64,000 nt of DNA. Source: JAFGLZ01 sp964622545. Its GTDB lineage: Bacteria > Planctomycetota > Phycisphaerae > UBA1845 > JAFGLZ01. Position 1 is the stretch's first letter; every line of letters begins with the position of its first letter. Location: contig CAZUQM010000031.1 of assembly GCA_964622545.1 (NCBI GenBank), positions 16,676-80,675 of the forward strand. The letters are read 5' to 3'. Positions 14,770 to 23,996 of this stretch are shown here, in pieces. The notes beneath the pieces are model-generated. The model was not told the origin of the DNA. It searched no databases and saw only the letters and a list, made by a program, of their open reading frames with translations. The position numbers and the translations under genes are program-made.

Positions 14770-17214
14770 ATGCCTGCGGCTGTCGGCTTGGGGTTTACTC
14801 TTACCTTGCTCTGTTTCGCGTCCGCGGACGGCCCGCCGACCGACCGTTCCAGAACTTGGCGCGCTCTCTCGGTCGGTGAGATCCAGGTCGGCAACGAGGG
14901 GTGGGCGGAGATCACCTGCGAAGGTGAGGGGAAAGCTCAGACCCGGTTTCGCTTGGCGATCTGCGGGCCAGGCCACATCCGTCTGCGGTCCGACCAGGTC
15001 GGCGATTTCTCCGAGCACGCCCCCGACGCCTTGCCGTCGACGATGACGCGACCGAAGAGCGGGCTGATGCGTCTGCGACACGAGGCCGAGGGCGGGTCCG
15101 TGACCGTGGCGATCCGGCACCGTCCGTTCGGTCTGGTGGTCAGCGGTGCCCAGCGGCGCGACGTGGTGACTGTGGATCAGGTCGAGGTCGACCTCGGCGG
15201 CAAGAGGGGCCACTCTGGGGCCCAAGCCGCGGAGGGCTGGCGGCTCCGTCTGAGGGCCCGAGACGATGAGGCCTTTTACGGTTTCGGTGAGCGGTTCAAC
15301 GCGGTCAATCAGCGCGGCAATCCCGTGCAGATCTGGGGTGCTGACGCCGGGCTCGGCAGCTACCTCGGCGTCCGCATGACGGCCTATAAGAACACGCCGT
15401 GGTATCTCAGCACGTCCGGGTATGCGCTGTTCTGGGATTCGTCTTACCGACTCGACTGCGACATGGGCGCGACCAAGCCGGACGAGGTGTCGATCGTGGC
15501 CGACGGGCCGATCCTCGACATTCACTTGTTCGCGCAAGACGATCCCAAGGCGTCGCTGACGGCGCTGGCGGAGTTGACGGGCAAGCCGCTGCTGCCGCCT
15601 CGCTGGGCGTTCGGACCGTGGATGGGGCGCGAGGCCGGGGCGTGGCGAAACACCGGGCACGTCAAGGGCGACGCGATCGGCGAGATGCTCTACGTGGTCG
15701 ATCGGTTCCAGCAGCTCGATATCCCGCATACTGCGTTGTACGCGGAAGGGCTTTCCGCGGGTCATCCACGGCTCTATCGCTCGCTTCAGGGGAAGGGCAT
15801 TCGCGTGCTGGCCTGGCAAGCGCCCACGCCGCATGTGTTCTGGCGGGGTTTGCACGACAGCGTGCCGGCGATCGAGAGCTATCAAGATCTCCTGCTGAAG
15901 AACAAGGACGGGTCAGTCTTCCACGTGCCGCGTGGATGTTTTCGGCAGGGCGAGCCCTACACGGACTTCACGCATCCAAAGGCGCTGGAGTACTGGCGGA
16001 AGGTCTTTGCCGGGCCTTTGAAGCTGGGCCTGGCCGGGACGATGGTCGACGACGGCGACGACGTGGGCGTCGATACGGTCTTTCACAATGGTCGAACCGG
16101 GCGTCGGATGCACAACCGATTTCACTACCACTACCACCGCGTGTTCAACCAGGTGTTTCGTGAGGCGCGGGGCGACGATTTCATCTTGTTTGCGCGGGCG
16201 GCCGGTCCGGGCAGCCAGCGGTTCGTCTGCTTCTTCGCGGGCGATCATCCCGAGAGCTTCGACGGGCTGGAGTCGGTCATTCACGGTGGGATCAGCTTCG
16301 GCGCCAGCGGGTTCCCGTTCTGGGGCAGCGACATCGGCGGCCTGCTGCCTCGTCCGTTCGAGCCGCTGATCGAACCCGTCTACAACCGGTGGGTGGCGTT
16401 TGCGGCACTGAGTCCGCTGATGCGGGCCCACGGCTGCTCGCCGCGCGAGCCCTGGCGGTTCGGGCAGCGGTCGATCGCAACCTACAAGCACTACGCGTGG
16501 CTGCGGATGAACCTGCTGCCGACGATCTACTCCCTCGCGGTCGAGGCCCACCGCACCGGGGTGCCGCTGATGCGGGTGGGCTATCTCGAGTTCCCCGACG
16601 ACCCGGAGCTGCTCGAGATCGACCTCGCGTATGCCTTCGGCTCGGACCTTTGGGTCGTGCCCGTCACCCATGCGGAGGCGACCCAGAGGGTCTACCTGCC
16701 GGCCGGCGGGACGTGGACGGACATCTACACCGGCGAGACGATCGAGGGCGGGCAAGGGATGAGGCGACCGGCGGGCTACGGACGCGAACCTCTGTTGCTG
16801 CGGGAAGGTGGCGTGCTGTTGGCCGACTTGGAGGCCCGCTCGCTGCGGTGGGGGCGCTCGATGACGCCCGGCAAGCGACGGTGTCTGGTCTGTTCGACGG
16901 CAAACGACTCGGTCTCGAAGCGGAGGCTCTTCGCCGATCGCGAGCTGGAGATCCGCGTCGCCTCCGGTCGCAAGGGACGCCTCTGGGCCCTGGCGGCCGA
17001 CTGCACCGGCTCGCCCGTGAGCGGCTTGGTGCTCTACGGCACCCGGCCGACGGCGGTGCGATGGCAGGGACGCCAGGCAAGTCGGCTCGAGGCCGCACCG
17101 GGTTCGACCGAGGTCGCCTCGGGTGCGTGCTGGTGGTATGACGACGAGCAGCGAGCCGTGAAGGTCGTCGCGCCGGCGTCGACACAGCTCAGGGTGGAGG
17201 TCGTGTTCGAATGA
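14770..17214 (+). CDS. Exported glycoside hydrolase family 31 (alpha-xylosidase / alpha-glucosidase type)
   Basis: An 814-residue protein. The ATG at 14770 opens a signal peptide (PAAVGLGFTLTLLCFASADG), and AAGGG lies upstream; the frame is open 58 codons further 5' without family features. GH31 landmarks: the N-terminal sandwich segment FYGFGERFNAVNQRGNPVQIW, the barrel entry PRWAFGPWMGREA, a nucleophile region TMVDDGDDVGVD (the K-x-D-x-G-E type motif, here ending GD), the acid/base candidate in FFAGDHPESFDG, and GFPFWGSDIGG. The C-terminal half has the beta domains (GSDLWVVPVTHAEA). The enzyme removes alpha-linked xylose or glucose from oligosaccharides outside the cytoplasm. It overlaps the next gene by ATGA, so it leads an operon. 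Confidence 0.8.
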   Translation: MPAAVGLGFTLTLLCFASADGPPTDRSRTWRALSVGEIQVGNEGWAEITCEGEGKAQTRFRLAICGPGHIRLRSDQVGDFSEHAPDALPSTMTRPKSGLMRLRHEAEGGSVTVAIRHRPFGLVVSGAQRRDVVTVDQVEVDLGGKRGHSGAQAAEGWRLRLRARDDEAFYGFGERFNAVNQRGNPVQIWGADAGLGSYLGVRMTAYKNTPWYLSTSGYALFWDSSYRLDCDMGATKPDEVSIVADGPILDIHLFAQDDPKASLTALAELTGKPLLPPRWAFGPWMGREAGAWRNTGHVKGDAIGEMLYVVDRFQQLDIPHTALYAEGLSAGHPRLYRSLQGKGIRVLAWQAPTPHVFWRGLHDSVPAIESYQDLLLKNKDGSVFHVPRGCFRQGEPYTDFTHPKALEYWRKVFAGPLKLGLAGTMVDDGDDVGVDTVFHNGRTGRRMHNRFHYHYHRVFNQVFREARGDDFILFARAAGPGSQRFVCFFAGDHPESFDGLESVIHGGISFGASGFPFWGSDIGGLLPRPFEPLIEPVYNRWVAFAALSPLMRAHGCSPREPWRFGQRSIATYKHYAWLRMNLLPTIYSLAVEAHRTGVPLMRVGYLEFPDDPELLEIDLAYAFGSDLWVVPVTHAEATQRVYLPAGGTWTDIYTGETIEGGQGMRRPAGYGREPLLLREGGVLLADLEARSLRWGRSMTPGKRRCLVCSTANDSVSKRRLFADRELEIRVASGRKGRLWALAADCTGSPVSGLVLYGTRPTAVRWQGRQASRLEAAPGSTEVASGACWWYDDEQRAVKVVAPASTQLRVEVVFE

Positions 17215-19136
17215 ACCGTAAGACCGACACGGCAGTGGAATCGCGATCCTCAGGCCGCCGACGGGCCGCGCGGGCGCTGCCGAAACCGTTCGCGTCGCGA
17301 TGCCCGCGGGCGGTTATCCTGTTCGCGCTGCTCAACGGCGCCGGCGCGCGCGACGCACTGGCCGAGCAGCACGCCTCGACCGCCAGCCGGGTGGGTTTCA
17401 CCGACCTCGTCCCGGCCGACGCCCGGGCCGCGCTCTGGATCGACCAGCCCAAGGCCTTCTATGAGCAATTGGCAGCCGGCGAGGCGGGCCGGCTCGTTGC
17501 CGACGAAACGTCCGTCCGCGGCTACCTGCAAGGCCTGGCCGGCATGATCAAGCTGGCCCTGACGGTGACAACGGGCGTGCCCATCGAACGGGTGCTGAAC
17601 CAGGCTAGCGACGGGCTCGGTCTGATCGTGCTGAACGGTCCGAGACGGTCTGATAGGGCCTCTACCCACTGGGTTCTCGTGGTCGATGCCAGGAACCAGG
17701 CGGGGGTCCTCAAGGAGCTTCTGCGACACGCTCCCGGGGCGGCTCCGGATCGCCGGGGCCAAGCGGGACTGCCCGCGATCCTGGGTCCGGTGGCCTCCGC
17801 CGTGGAGCGGTTCGGCCTGGACCGCGTGACCGTCCGTGAACGAGATGGCTGGCTGCTCAGCGGGGTGCCGCGCGACGTGCGGCTCGTCCTGGCCACGATG
17901 GATCGGCGGCAACCGACCTTGGCGCAACGGTCGGCTTGGAGGGCGATCCGGCAGGCCTGCCCGATCGTGACCCAACCGCATGCGCTCTTCTACATCAGCA
18001 CGGCGTCCTCATGGCGCCCCACGGCCACCCAGGCGGCCTCCGAGCGACCGTCCGCCGGTCCGGGGCAGCTTCTCGGCACGGACTGCGTGCGGGCCCTGGG
18101 CGGGACGTGCCGCATCGTCGACGGTCGCGTCGTCGCGCGTGAGCTGGTCGTGATGGACGAGCCGTCGACGGGCGCGTTGGGCATGCTGCGAGCGTGCAAG
18201 CCGGTCTCGCTGGAGGGCGCGCGGTTCATGCCGGCCGATGTCGACCTGTTCTGTGCGATGAACCTCGGCGGCGGTAAGGCGATCAGCGACGCGTTCTGGT
18301 CGCGGGTCGCGCCGCTGGATGCGGGCCTCGCCCATAGCGTGACGATCTTCCGCGGGTCGGCTCGCGGCTACGGGGCCGACTTCTACAAAGAGTTCCTGCT
18401 TCGGTTCACGGGCGACATGGTCATTGGCTGTCGTTTGCCCGACGCGACGCGTGCTATCGGCAGCGTGCCGCGCGAGTGGCTGCTCGCGCTCGATCCGATC
18501 GTGGCCATCCGGGTCCGTGACCCCGAGAAGATCATGCCCGCCTGGCAGCGGTTCGCCACGGCCGGTATGGTGGCCGTCCAAGGCGTGCGGTGGGAGACCG
18601 AGCGGGGCGGGCCGCATACGATGCACGTCCTGCGTGCGCACGGCAGGCCGATTCTCGGCATGGAGATCACGTTCGCGTTCGTCGGCGAGACCTGGCTGAT
18701 CACGCTGTCGGCCGAGCGGATGCGGGCGGCGCTCGAGGCCGGCTCGGGCGAGCCGAATCTCGCGGGCACGGCCGCGTTTCGCGCGTGCATGAAGGGCACC
18801 GCCGACGGCGCCGGCATCATCACCTACGCCAACCCGTCGCGATGGTGCGACCGCGTTGCGACGCTGCTCGATGAGAGGACGACCAGCACGCCTGCCGGCC
18901 GGGACACGGCGTCGCGTGGTGCGGAAGGGCTGCTGGCCTCGCTGCGGACCTCGCTCGGTCGGACGGGCCTGCCCGGCGTGTCCCATCCGCTCGTCGCCTT
19001 CGGCCTGGTTCGGATGCTACGTGGGCACACGGGGCTGGACCTCACGGTCCGTAATCACCCCGAGGGTCTGCTCGTCACGTCGCGGTCGCCGTTCGGCGAG
19101 GCCGTGCTGGCGCACCTCGCGCTGTTGGGCGGGTGA
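17211..19136 (+). CDS. Exported protein of unknown function in the GH31 operon
   Basis: A 641-residue protein coupled to GH31 by an ATGA overlap. A long Arg-rich leader precedes a hydrophobic stretch (AVILFALLNGAGARDALA), so it is probably exported with an extended signal peptide. The mature part opens with FTDLVPADARAALWIDQPKAFYEQ and keeps returning to short strands about self-contained units. This is reminiscent of the DUF3352-type periplasmic proteins often annotated in planctomycetes, but I am not sure of the family. No catalytic motif is visible. Its neighbours suggest a role connected with carbohydrate use, which is inference. Confidence 0.6.
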   Translation: MNRKTDTAVESRSSGRRRAARALPKPFASRCPRAVILFALLNGAGARDALAEQHASTASRVGFTDLVPADARAALWIDQPKAFYEQLAAGEAGRLVADETSVRGYLQGLAGMIKLALTVTTGVPIERVLNQASDGLGLIVLNGPRRSDRASTHWVLVVDARNQAGVLKELLRHAPGAAPDRRGQAGLPAILGPVASAVERFGLDRVTVRERDGWLLSGVPRDVRLVLATMDRRQPTLAQRSAWRAIRQACPIVTQPHALFYISTASSWRPTATQAASERPSAGPGQLLGTDCVRALGGTCRIVDGRVVARELVVMDEPSTGALGMLRACKPVSLEGARFMPADVDLFCAMNLGGGKAISDAFWSRVAPLDAGLAHSVTIFRGSARGYGADFYKEFLLRFTGDMVIGCRLPDATRAIGSVPREWLLALDPIVAIRVRDPEKIMPAWQRFATAGMVAVQGVRWETERGGPHTMHVLRAHGRPILGMEITFAFVGETWLITLSAERMRAALEAGSGEPNLAGTAAFRACMKGTADGAGIITYANPSRWCDRVATLLDERTTSTPAGRDTASRGAEGLLASLRTSLGRTGLPGVSHPLVAFGLVRMLRGHTGLDLTVRNHPEGLLVTSRSPFGEAVLAHLALLGG

Positions 19137-19148
19137 TAGGAGACGGCC

Positions 19149-20285
19149 ATGCGAACGCTGAACGTCGGCATGATCGGCTACGGGTTCATGGGCAAGACGC
19201 ACACGTACGCGTATCGCACGATCCCGTTCTACTACGATCCGCCGCCGGCTGATTGCCGGCTGAAGGTGGTGTGTCGGACGACCGAAGACGGTGCACGGAG
19301 GGCGCAACAACAGGGCGGATTCGAGCGATGGACCACCGACCCGCGTGCGGTCATCGAGGCCAACGACGTCGACGTGGTGCACCTCTGTACGCCGAACCAT
19401 CTGCATCGCGAGCACGTGACGGCCGCCATCCGTGCGGGCAAGCACATCTATTGCGAGAAGCCGCTGACGGGCAGCCTCGCCGCTGCCGAGGCGATCGCCG
19501 AACTCCTGCCGACGTACACCGGCAAGGGCCAGATGGTGCATCAGAACCGGTTCTTCCCTGCGACGTTGAAGGCGCGGGAGTTGGCCGAGCAGGGCTTCCT
19601 CGGTCCGATCACGCACTTCCGCGGGCTGTACCTGCACGGCGGGAGCGTTGATCCGGATAAGGCCGTCAATTGGAAGTCGACCAGTGCGGGCGGCGGCGGG
19701 GTGATTCGCGATCTCGGCCCGCACATTATCGACCTGCTCGAGCTGTTGGTCGGTCCGATCGGGAGTGTCTGCGCGACGAGCCGCATCTGGTCGCCCGAGC
19801 GGCCGGATCCGAACGAGCCGGGCAGGAAGGTTACGATCGACGTCGAGGATGCCGCGGCGATGCTGGTCCGCACCGCCGGCGGTGCGTTCGGCACGGTCGA
19901 CGTGAGCAAGATCGCCACGGGGACGGACGACGAGCTGCGGTTTGAGGTGCACGGCCGGGACGGGGCGATGCGGTTCGACTTGATGCAGCCGAACTACCTG
20001 GAGGTCTACGACGCCCGCGCATCCGATGGCGACCTGGGTGGCGAGGCCGGCTGGCAGCGCATCGCGAGCGTCCAGAAATACCCCGCGACGGGCGGCAAGT
20101 TCCCCAGCCCGAAGGCGAGCGTCGGCTGGCTCCGATCGCACGTCCACTGTCTGTACAGTTTCCTGCGATCGATTACCGACGACACCGAACCGAGCCCGTC
20201 CTTGGCCGATGGCGTACGGATGCAGCGGGTGCTCGAGGCGGCGATCGCATCGGCCGATCGCGGCGCGTGGGTGGACGTGGGGTAG
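19149..20285 (+). CDS. Gfo/Idh/MocA-family oxidoreductase (cytoplasmic)
   Basis: A 378-residue protein, third gene of the GH31 operon, 12 bp after its neighbour, with TAGGAG before the ATG. The Rossmann start is VGMIGYGFMGKTHTYAY. The family's hallmark CEKPLTG follows at about residue 100. The central IRDLGPHIIDLLELL segment holds the likely catalytic GPHIID histidine. No signal or twin-arginine leader, unlike the copies at 20371 and 34320. Such enzymes oxidise or reduce sugars, inositols or sugar acids with NAD(P). The operon context suggests it acts on a sugar released by GH31, but the substrate cannot be read from sequence. Confidence 0.85.
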   Translation: MRTLNVGMIGYGFMGKTHTYAYRTIPFYYDPPPADCRLKVVCRTTEDGARRAQQQGGFERWTTDPRAVIEANDVDVVHLCTPNHLHREHVTAAIRAGKHIYCEKPLTGSLAAAEAIAELLPTYTGKGQMVHQNRFFPATLKARELAEQGFLGPITHFRGLYLHGGSVDPDKAVNWKSTSAGGGGVIRDLGPHIIDLLELLVGPIGSVCATSRIWSPERPDPNEPGRKVTIDVEDAAAMLVRTAGGAFGTVDVSKIATGTDDELRFEVHGRDGAMRFDLMQPNYLEVYDARASDGDLGGEAGWQRIASVQKYPATGGKFPSPKASVGWLRSHVHCLYSFLRSITDDTEPSPSLADGVRMQRVLEAAIASADRGAWVDVG

Positions 20286-20370
20286 CGCGCCACGGCTGTC
20301 GGGGACGGCTCCGAGAGGTTGGGCGCCTCGGGATCCCTATTCCCTACTGCCTCATCCGTGTTCCCCGCCG

Positions 20371-21753
20371 CTACAGGTACTGCGACGGGAACTTCCACGG
20401 GTCGCGGTAGACCGGGACGGACGCCTTCTCGGCTTCGGCGTCGCCGACGATCTTCAGCGTGGCCGGGTCGAGCTTGATCGTCCGGCCGAGCTTCATCGCG
20501 AGGGTCGACGTGTTCGAGCAGATGTCGACCGTTTTGTGGTAGTTCACGTTGCACAGGGGCTGCGTGCGTGTCTTGATGCCGTCGAGCCACTCGCGGTGAT
20601 GGCCCTTGCTCTTGGCGACGGTCTGGGGTGGCGGGTCGGTATCCTTGCCTTCTTCGTTGACGGTCTTGATGCCGTCGCCCTCGCTGCGGACCTTGAACCA
20701 GCCGTAGTCGGCCAGCAGCGTGCCCTTCTTGCCCTGGAGGTAGATCCCGCGTCGGCGCGTGCACTTGCCGTAGCCGAAGTCGAACGCGTAGCTGTTTACG
20801 AGCGGGCTCGACCAGGTCATGATGAACTTCGGCCAGCGCCAGATCACCTCGTGGTTGTCGTAGGCGTCACCGCAGTCGTCGAGGACGAACCGCCCACCGG
20901 TGGCGCTGACGCTCTCGGGGCATCCGAGCTCGAGCGCCCAGATCGGCAGGTCGATGATGTGCGGGGCCATGCCGGGCGTCCAGCCGCCGCTGTAGTCCAT
21001 CCATGAACAGTGATAGAAGCTGCTTTTGGCGAGCGTCGCGTTGTACTTGATCTTCGGGGCCGGGCCGAGCCACATCTCCCAGTCCATCTCCGGCGGCGGG
21101 TCGGTGTAGGGCGCGTCGGGGATCTCGCCGGGCTGCTGGTTCTGGACGTGGAACGTGCGGGCGATGCTGATGTGGCCCAGCTTGCCGGATCGGACGTACT
21201 CGACGACACGACGGTAGTTGTCGGTCGCGTGGATCTGGGTGCCGATCTGCGTGATCCGCTGGTGCTTGTTGACGGCGTTGACGAGCGCCCGCGTCTCGGC
21301 CGGGTACATCGTCATGGGCTTTTCGAGGTAGAAGTCCTTGCCGGCTTCGGCGGCCATGACGCCCATCAGGCAGTGCCAGTGGGGGGGCGTGGCGATGACG
21401 ACGGCGTCGATGTCCTTGTCGGCGAGCACGTCGCGAAAGTCGGTGACGCCCTTGGGATCGCCTTTGTCCTTGGCCTTCTTGACGAGGGCGATGGCGGCGT
21501 CGCGCCTGCCCTTATGCGTGTCGCAGATGGCGGTGACGACGACGTCCGGCTGCTTGAGGCAGTTCTTGAGCGAGTAGACGCCCTGTCCGTTGACGCCGAT
21601 GAAGCCGAGGTGGAGCTTGTCGTTGGCGCCGGGCTGGCCCTTGGCTCCGAGGGCGTTGGAGGTCAGGACGTACGGCGCGGCGAATCCGGCGGCGCTCGCA
21701 CCGGCGGCCCGGCCCAGGAACGCCCGTCGAGTCGGTTGATCAGACGTGGTCAT
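20371..21753 (-). CDS. Tat-exported Gfo/Idh/MocA-family oxidoreductase
   Basis: A 460-residue protein with AAGGAG 9 nt before the ATG. A twin-arginine leader is clear (TRRAFLGRAAGASAAGFAAP), so it is folded with its cofactor before export. The Rossmann motif appears in LGFIGVNGQGVYS, and the hallmark segment is YLEKPMTMYPAETR. The C-terminal domain contains MAPHIIDLPIWALEL with the likely catalytic histidine. Planctomycetes carry large sets of such exported enzymes, which typically keep NAD(P) tightly bound. It starts within the last codons of the upstream minus-strand gene (14-bp overlap), indicating cotranscription with the zinc-ribbon membrane protein. Confidence 0.85.
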   Translation of the reverse strand: MTTSDQPTRRAFLGRAAGASAAGFAAPYVLTSNALGAKGQPGANDKLHLGFIGVNGQGVYSLKNCLKQPDVVVTAICDTHKGRRDAAIALVKKAKDKGDPKGVTDFRDVLADKDIDAVVIATPPHWHCLMGVMAAEAGKDFYLEKPMTMYPAETRALVNAVNKHQRITQIGTQIHATDNYRRVVEYVRSGKLGHISIARTFHVQNQQPGEIPDAPYTDPPPEMDWEMWLGPAPKIKYNATLAKSSFYHCSWMDYSGGWTPGMAPHIIDLPIWALELGCPESVSATGGRFVLDDCGDAYDNHEVIWRWPKFIMTWSSPLVNSYAFDFGYGKCTRRRGIYLQGKKGTLLADYGWFKVRSEGDGIKTVNEEGKDTDPPPQTVAKSKGHHREWLDGIKTRTQPLCNVNYHKTVDICSNTSTLAMKLGRTIKLDPATLKIVGDAEAEKASVPVYRDPWKFPSQYL

Positions 21754-22354
21754 CGTTACGATCTCCTTGGTCTGTGTTATGGGGTAAGGCGTGCTTCGCC
21801 CTGCCGGAGATTATGGCCGCAAACAGCCCGCGAATCCATCGATAGACCTTGCCGAGGGAATAGTCGGGCATCATCTGGGCACGGACGTTCCGCCAGTCGG
21901 CGCGTAGTGACTCGGGCGTGAACGCGTAACCACATTCGGGACAGCGTCCGCCGCCGGGATGACCGACGAGGGAGTAGTCGCAGTTCGGACAGACGAGGTA
22001 GTCCTTGCGCTCGACGTTATCCAGACAACGATGGCCGTGACGCATGCTGAGGTAGATTCCTATCAAGAGGCACGGGCCGACCGCCGTATTGATACGGCGT
22101 CCCCAATCGGATGCGAAACCCAGGCGTTCATGGAAGATGTCGGCTCCGATGCTGGCAAGGAGAATCAGCAAGGCCGGCAACACGGCGTAGATCCCGGCCT
22201 TCTTGCCGATTCGCCTCATCACGCGCCGTGCTTCTATCTGCTCTGGCGGTTCGGGCACGATAGGACGCCGGTGGAGATAACGCGGGGCCAAGACGAAGAG
22301 CGCCACCAACCCCACGGCGACGATGATGATGGTGACGACGTCGGGTAGGTCCAT
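21740..22354 (-). CDS. Membrane protein with C-terminal zinc ribbon, unknown function
   Basis: A 204-residue protein with AAGGAA upstream of its ATG. Three hydrophobic segments are visible: VVTIIIVAVGLVALFVLA, AGIYAVLPALLILLASIG and the shorter AVGPCLLIGIYL. A zinc-ribbon follows, made of CPNCDYSL and CPECGY. The tail after about residue 160 is hydrophilic. Planctomycete genomes have many small membrane proteins that end in such a CPxC...CPECG ribbon, but I know of no assigned role. It overlaps the following oxidoreductase gene by 14 bp. Confidence 0.65.
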   Translation of the reverse strand: MDLPDVVTIIIVAVGLVALFVLAPRYLHRRPIVPEPPEQIEARRVMRRIGKKAGIYAVLPALLILLASIGADIFHERLGFASDWGRRINTAVGPCLLIGIYLSMRHGHRCLDNVERKDYLVCPNCDYSLVGHPGGGRCPECGYAFTPESLRADWRNVRAQMMPDYSLGKVYRWIRGLFAAIISGRAKHALPHNTDQGDRNDDHV

Positions 22355-22466
22355 GGTGTGTTTCCTTGCGGGACAACGGTCATCCTAGGCGGGAATACGG
22401 GCGTTCTGCAATGCCCGTTGGGATCACGCTGTGTTGATGCTTGGGTGTCCGAGGGGCGGCCCAAGA

Positions 22467-22682
22467 TCAAGACGACGCGGACTGGAGCAGATCGACCGAG
22501 ACGATCTGGTTTGCACGGATGATCGAGAAGCGGTCCGATTTCGGGTGGGCGTAGAACACCTGCGAGGCAAGCAACGCCACAAGGTGAGGATCGGGCACCT
22601 CGTACCGATCGCCGTTCGTCACGACGATTCGAAACGGCTCAAAGGGTTGGCGGTCGAGTAGTTGGCGGATCCTGGCCAGCAT
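22467..22682 (-). CDS. Small conserved-looking protein of unknown function
   Basis: A 71-residue protein: MLARIRQLLDRQPFEPFRIV, then a TNGDRYEVPDPHLVALL segment and a strand-rich end with IIRANQIVSVDLL. The pattern QPFEPFRIV...GDRYEV is one I associate with a widespread small planctomycete/cyanobacterial protein family, without known function. It lies 27 bp downstream of the reductase gene at 22710-23600 on the same strand and may be cotranscribed with it. Confidence 0.6.
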   Translation of the reverse strand: MLARIRQLLDRQPFEPFRIVVTNGDRYEVPDPHLVALLASQVFYAHPKSDRFSIIRANQIVSVDLLQSASS

Positions 22683-22709
22683 GAGAAACCTCGTGGTTCG
22701 GTCCTGCCG

Positions 22710-23600
22710 CTAATCCCCGCGCACGTTCGCCAACCGTTCCAACGTCTTGACGAGCGCTTGCGTGCCCTCGCGGCCTTCGCCGGCGGCCTGGTTGGCGGCG
22801 AAGAGTTGGTGGACCAACGCCGTTCCGGGTAGGGGGATGCCCAACTCCCGCGCGGTCTCGTGGACCAGGCGGAGGTCCTTCTGTTGCAGGTCGATGAAGA
22901 AGCCCGGCGCGTAGTCGCCCGAGGCCATCTTCGGTCCGAGGTTCTGAAGCATCCAACTGCCGGCCGCTCCGCCGCTGACGGCCTGGAGCAGGCGATCGAG
23001 GTCGAGCCCGGCCTTGCGCGCCAGCGTGACGGCCTCGGCCACGGCCAGGATGTTCAGCACGCAGATCACCTGGTTGCAGAGCTTGGTCTGCTGGCCCATG
23101 CCGTTCGGGCCACAGTGAGTGATCGTCTTGCCCATGGCCTGGAAGATCGGTTCGGCGCGTCGGAAGGCCTCGTCCGGACCACCGACCATGATCGACAGCG
23201 TGCCGTTGATCGCGCCCACGTCACCGCCGGAGATCGGCGCATCGAGGAACTGCCCGCCGTGTTGTTCGACCGCTTCGGCGACGTGTCTGGCCACGGTCGG
23301 TGAGATCGTCGACATGTCGATACCGAGCTTGCCGTCGAGCGTAGCCTCGGTCACGCCGCCTTCGCCCAGCCAGACGGCTTCGACGTCGGGCGAGTCGGGC
23401 ACGCAACTGATGATGACGTCGGCGGCGCGAGCGGCTTCGGCGGGTGTGTCGACGACATCGGCGCCGTCGCCTTTGAGGGCCTCGGCCTTGGAGCGCGTGC
23501 GGTTCTGGACGGTGACCCGATACCCGGCCTTGAGCAGGTTTCGGGCCATCGGGGCGCCCATGATGCCCATTCCGATGAATGCGATGTGTTGGTCGTTCAT
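22710..23600 (-). CDS. 3-hydroxyisobutyrate dehydrogenase / tartronate-semialdehyde reductase family enzyme
   Basis: A 296-residue cytoplasmic enzyme of the beta-hydroxyacid dehydrogenase family. The dinucleotide motif is FIGMGIMGAPMARNLLKAG; NRTRSKAE after the second strand suggests an NADP preference by analogy. The substrate motif FLDAPISGGDVGA and the catalytic lysine in MGQQTKLCNQ are both present, and length is normal for the family. Reactions include reduction of tartronate semialdehyde to glycerate (glyoxylate/sugar-acid use) or oxidation of 3-hydroxyisobutyrate (valine breakdown). The sequence alone does not separate these; the sugar-related neighbours tilt toward the former. Confidence 0.85.
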   Translation of the reverse strand: MNDQHIAFIGMGIMGAPMARNLLKAGYRVTVQNRTRSKAEALKGDGADVVDTPAEAARAADVIISCVPDSPDVEAVWLGEGGVTEATLDGKLGIDMSTISPTVARHVAEAVEQHGGQFLDAPISGGDVGAINGTLSIMVGGPDEAFRRAEPIFQAMGKTITHCGPNGMGQQTKLCNQVICVLNILAVAEAVTLARKAGLDLDRLLQAVSGGAAGSWMLQNLGPKMASGDYAPGFFIDLQQKDLRLVHETARELGIPLPGTALVHQLFAANQAAGEGREGTQALVKTLERLANVRGD

Positions 23601-23732
23601 AGTGCGCTGAGCATACGACGCGCTTGGTCAGGCGGCAAGGGGCCGTTTCAGGCGCGGCGGCAATCGGCTAAGCTGCCTGAACCCGGAGCGAATCTGTGTG
23701 GCACGGCCGCCCTCGGCCGTGAGCTAACGGGT

Positions 23733-23984
23733 CACCCAGTCGAGGGCGACTGGGCCACAAGAAGCCTGACAGACCACCCAGTCGAGGGCGACTGGGCCAC
23801 AAGAAGCCTGACAGACCACCCAGTCGAGGNNNNNNNNNNNNNNNNNNNNNNNNNNNNNNNNNNNNNNNNNNNNNNNNNNNNNNNNNNNNNNNNNNNNNNN
23901 NNNNNNNNNNNNNNNNNNNNNNNNNNNNNAAGCCTGACAGACCACCCAGTCGAGGGCGACTGGGCCACAAGAAGCCTGACAGAC
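23733..23984. repeat. 42-bp tandem repeat array interrupted by a 100-N assembly gap
   Basis: Units start at 23733, 23775 and 23817, exactly 42 bp apart, and resume after the N run. Each unit contains CCCAGTCG-AGGG-CGACTGGG, a perfect 8-bp stem with a 4-nt loop. Because 42 is a multiple of three, long open frames run through the array on both strands, but these are by-products. The N run (23830-23929) is exactly 100 long, the usual placeholder for a gap of unknown size, so true copy number is unknown. The array lies between the reductase gene and the membrane glycosyltransferase gene. Confidence 0.9.
23830..23929. other. Assembly gap (100 N)
   Basis: One hundred undetermined bases inside the tandem repeat. 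Distances across this point should not be trusted. Confidence 0.99.
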
Positions 23985-23996
23985 GCACATGCCAAC

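Noticed and set aside
23733..23984. Possible CRISPR array
   Set aside because: Units are direct 42-bp tandem copies without unique spacers, and no cas genes are present.
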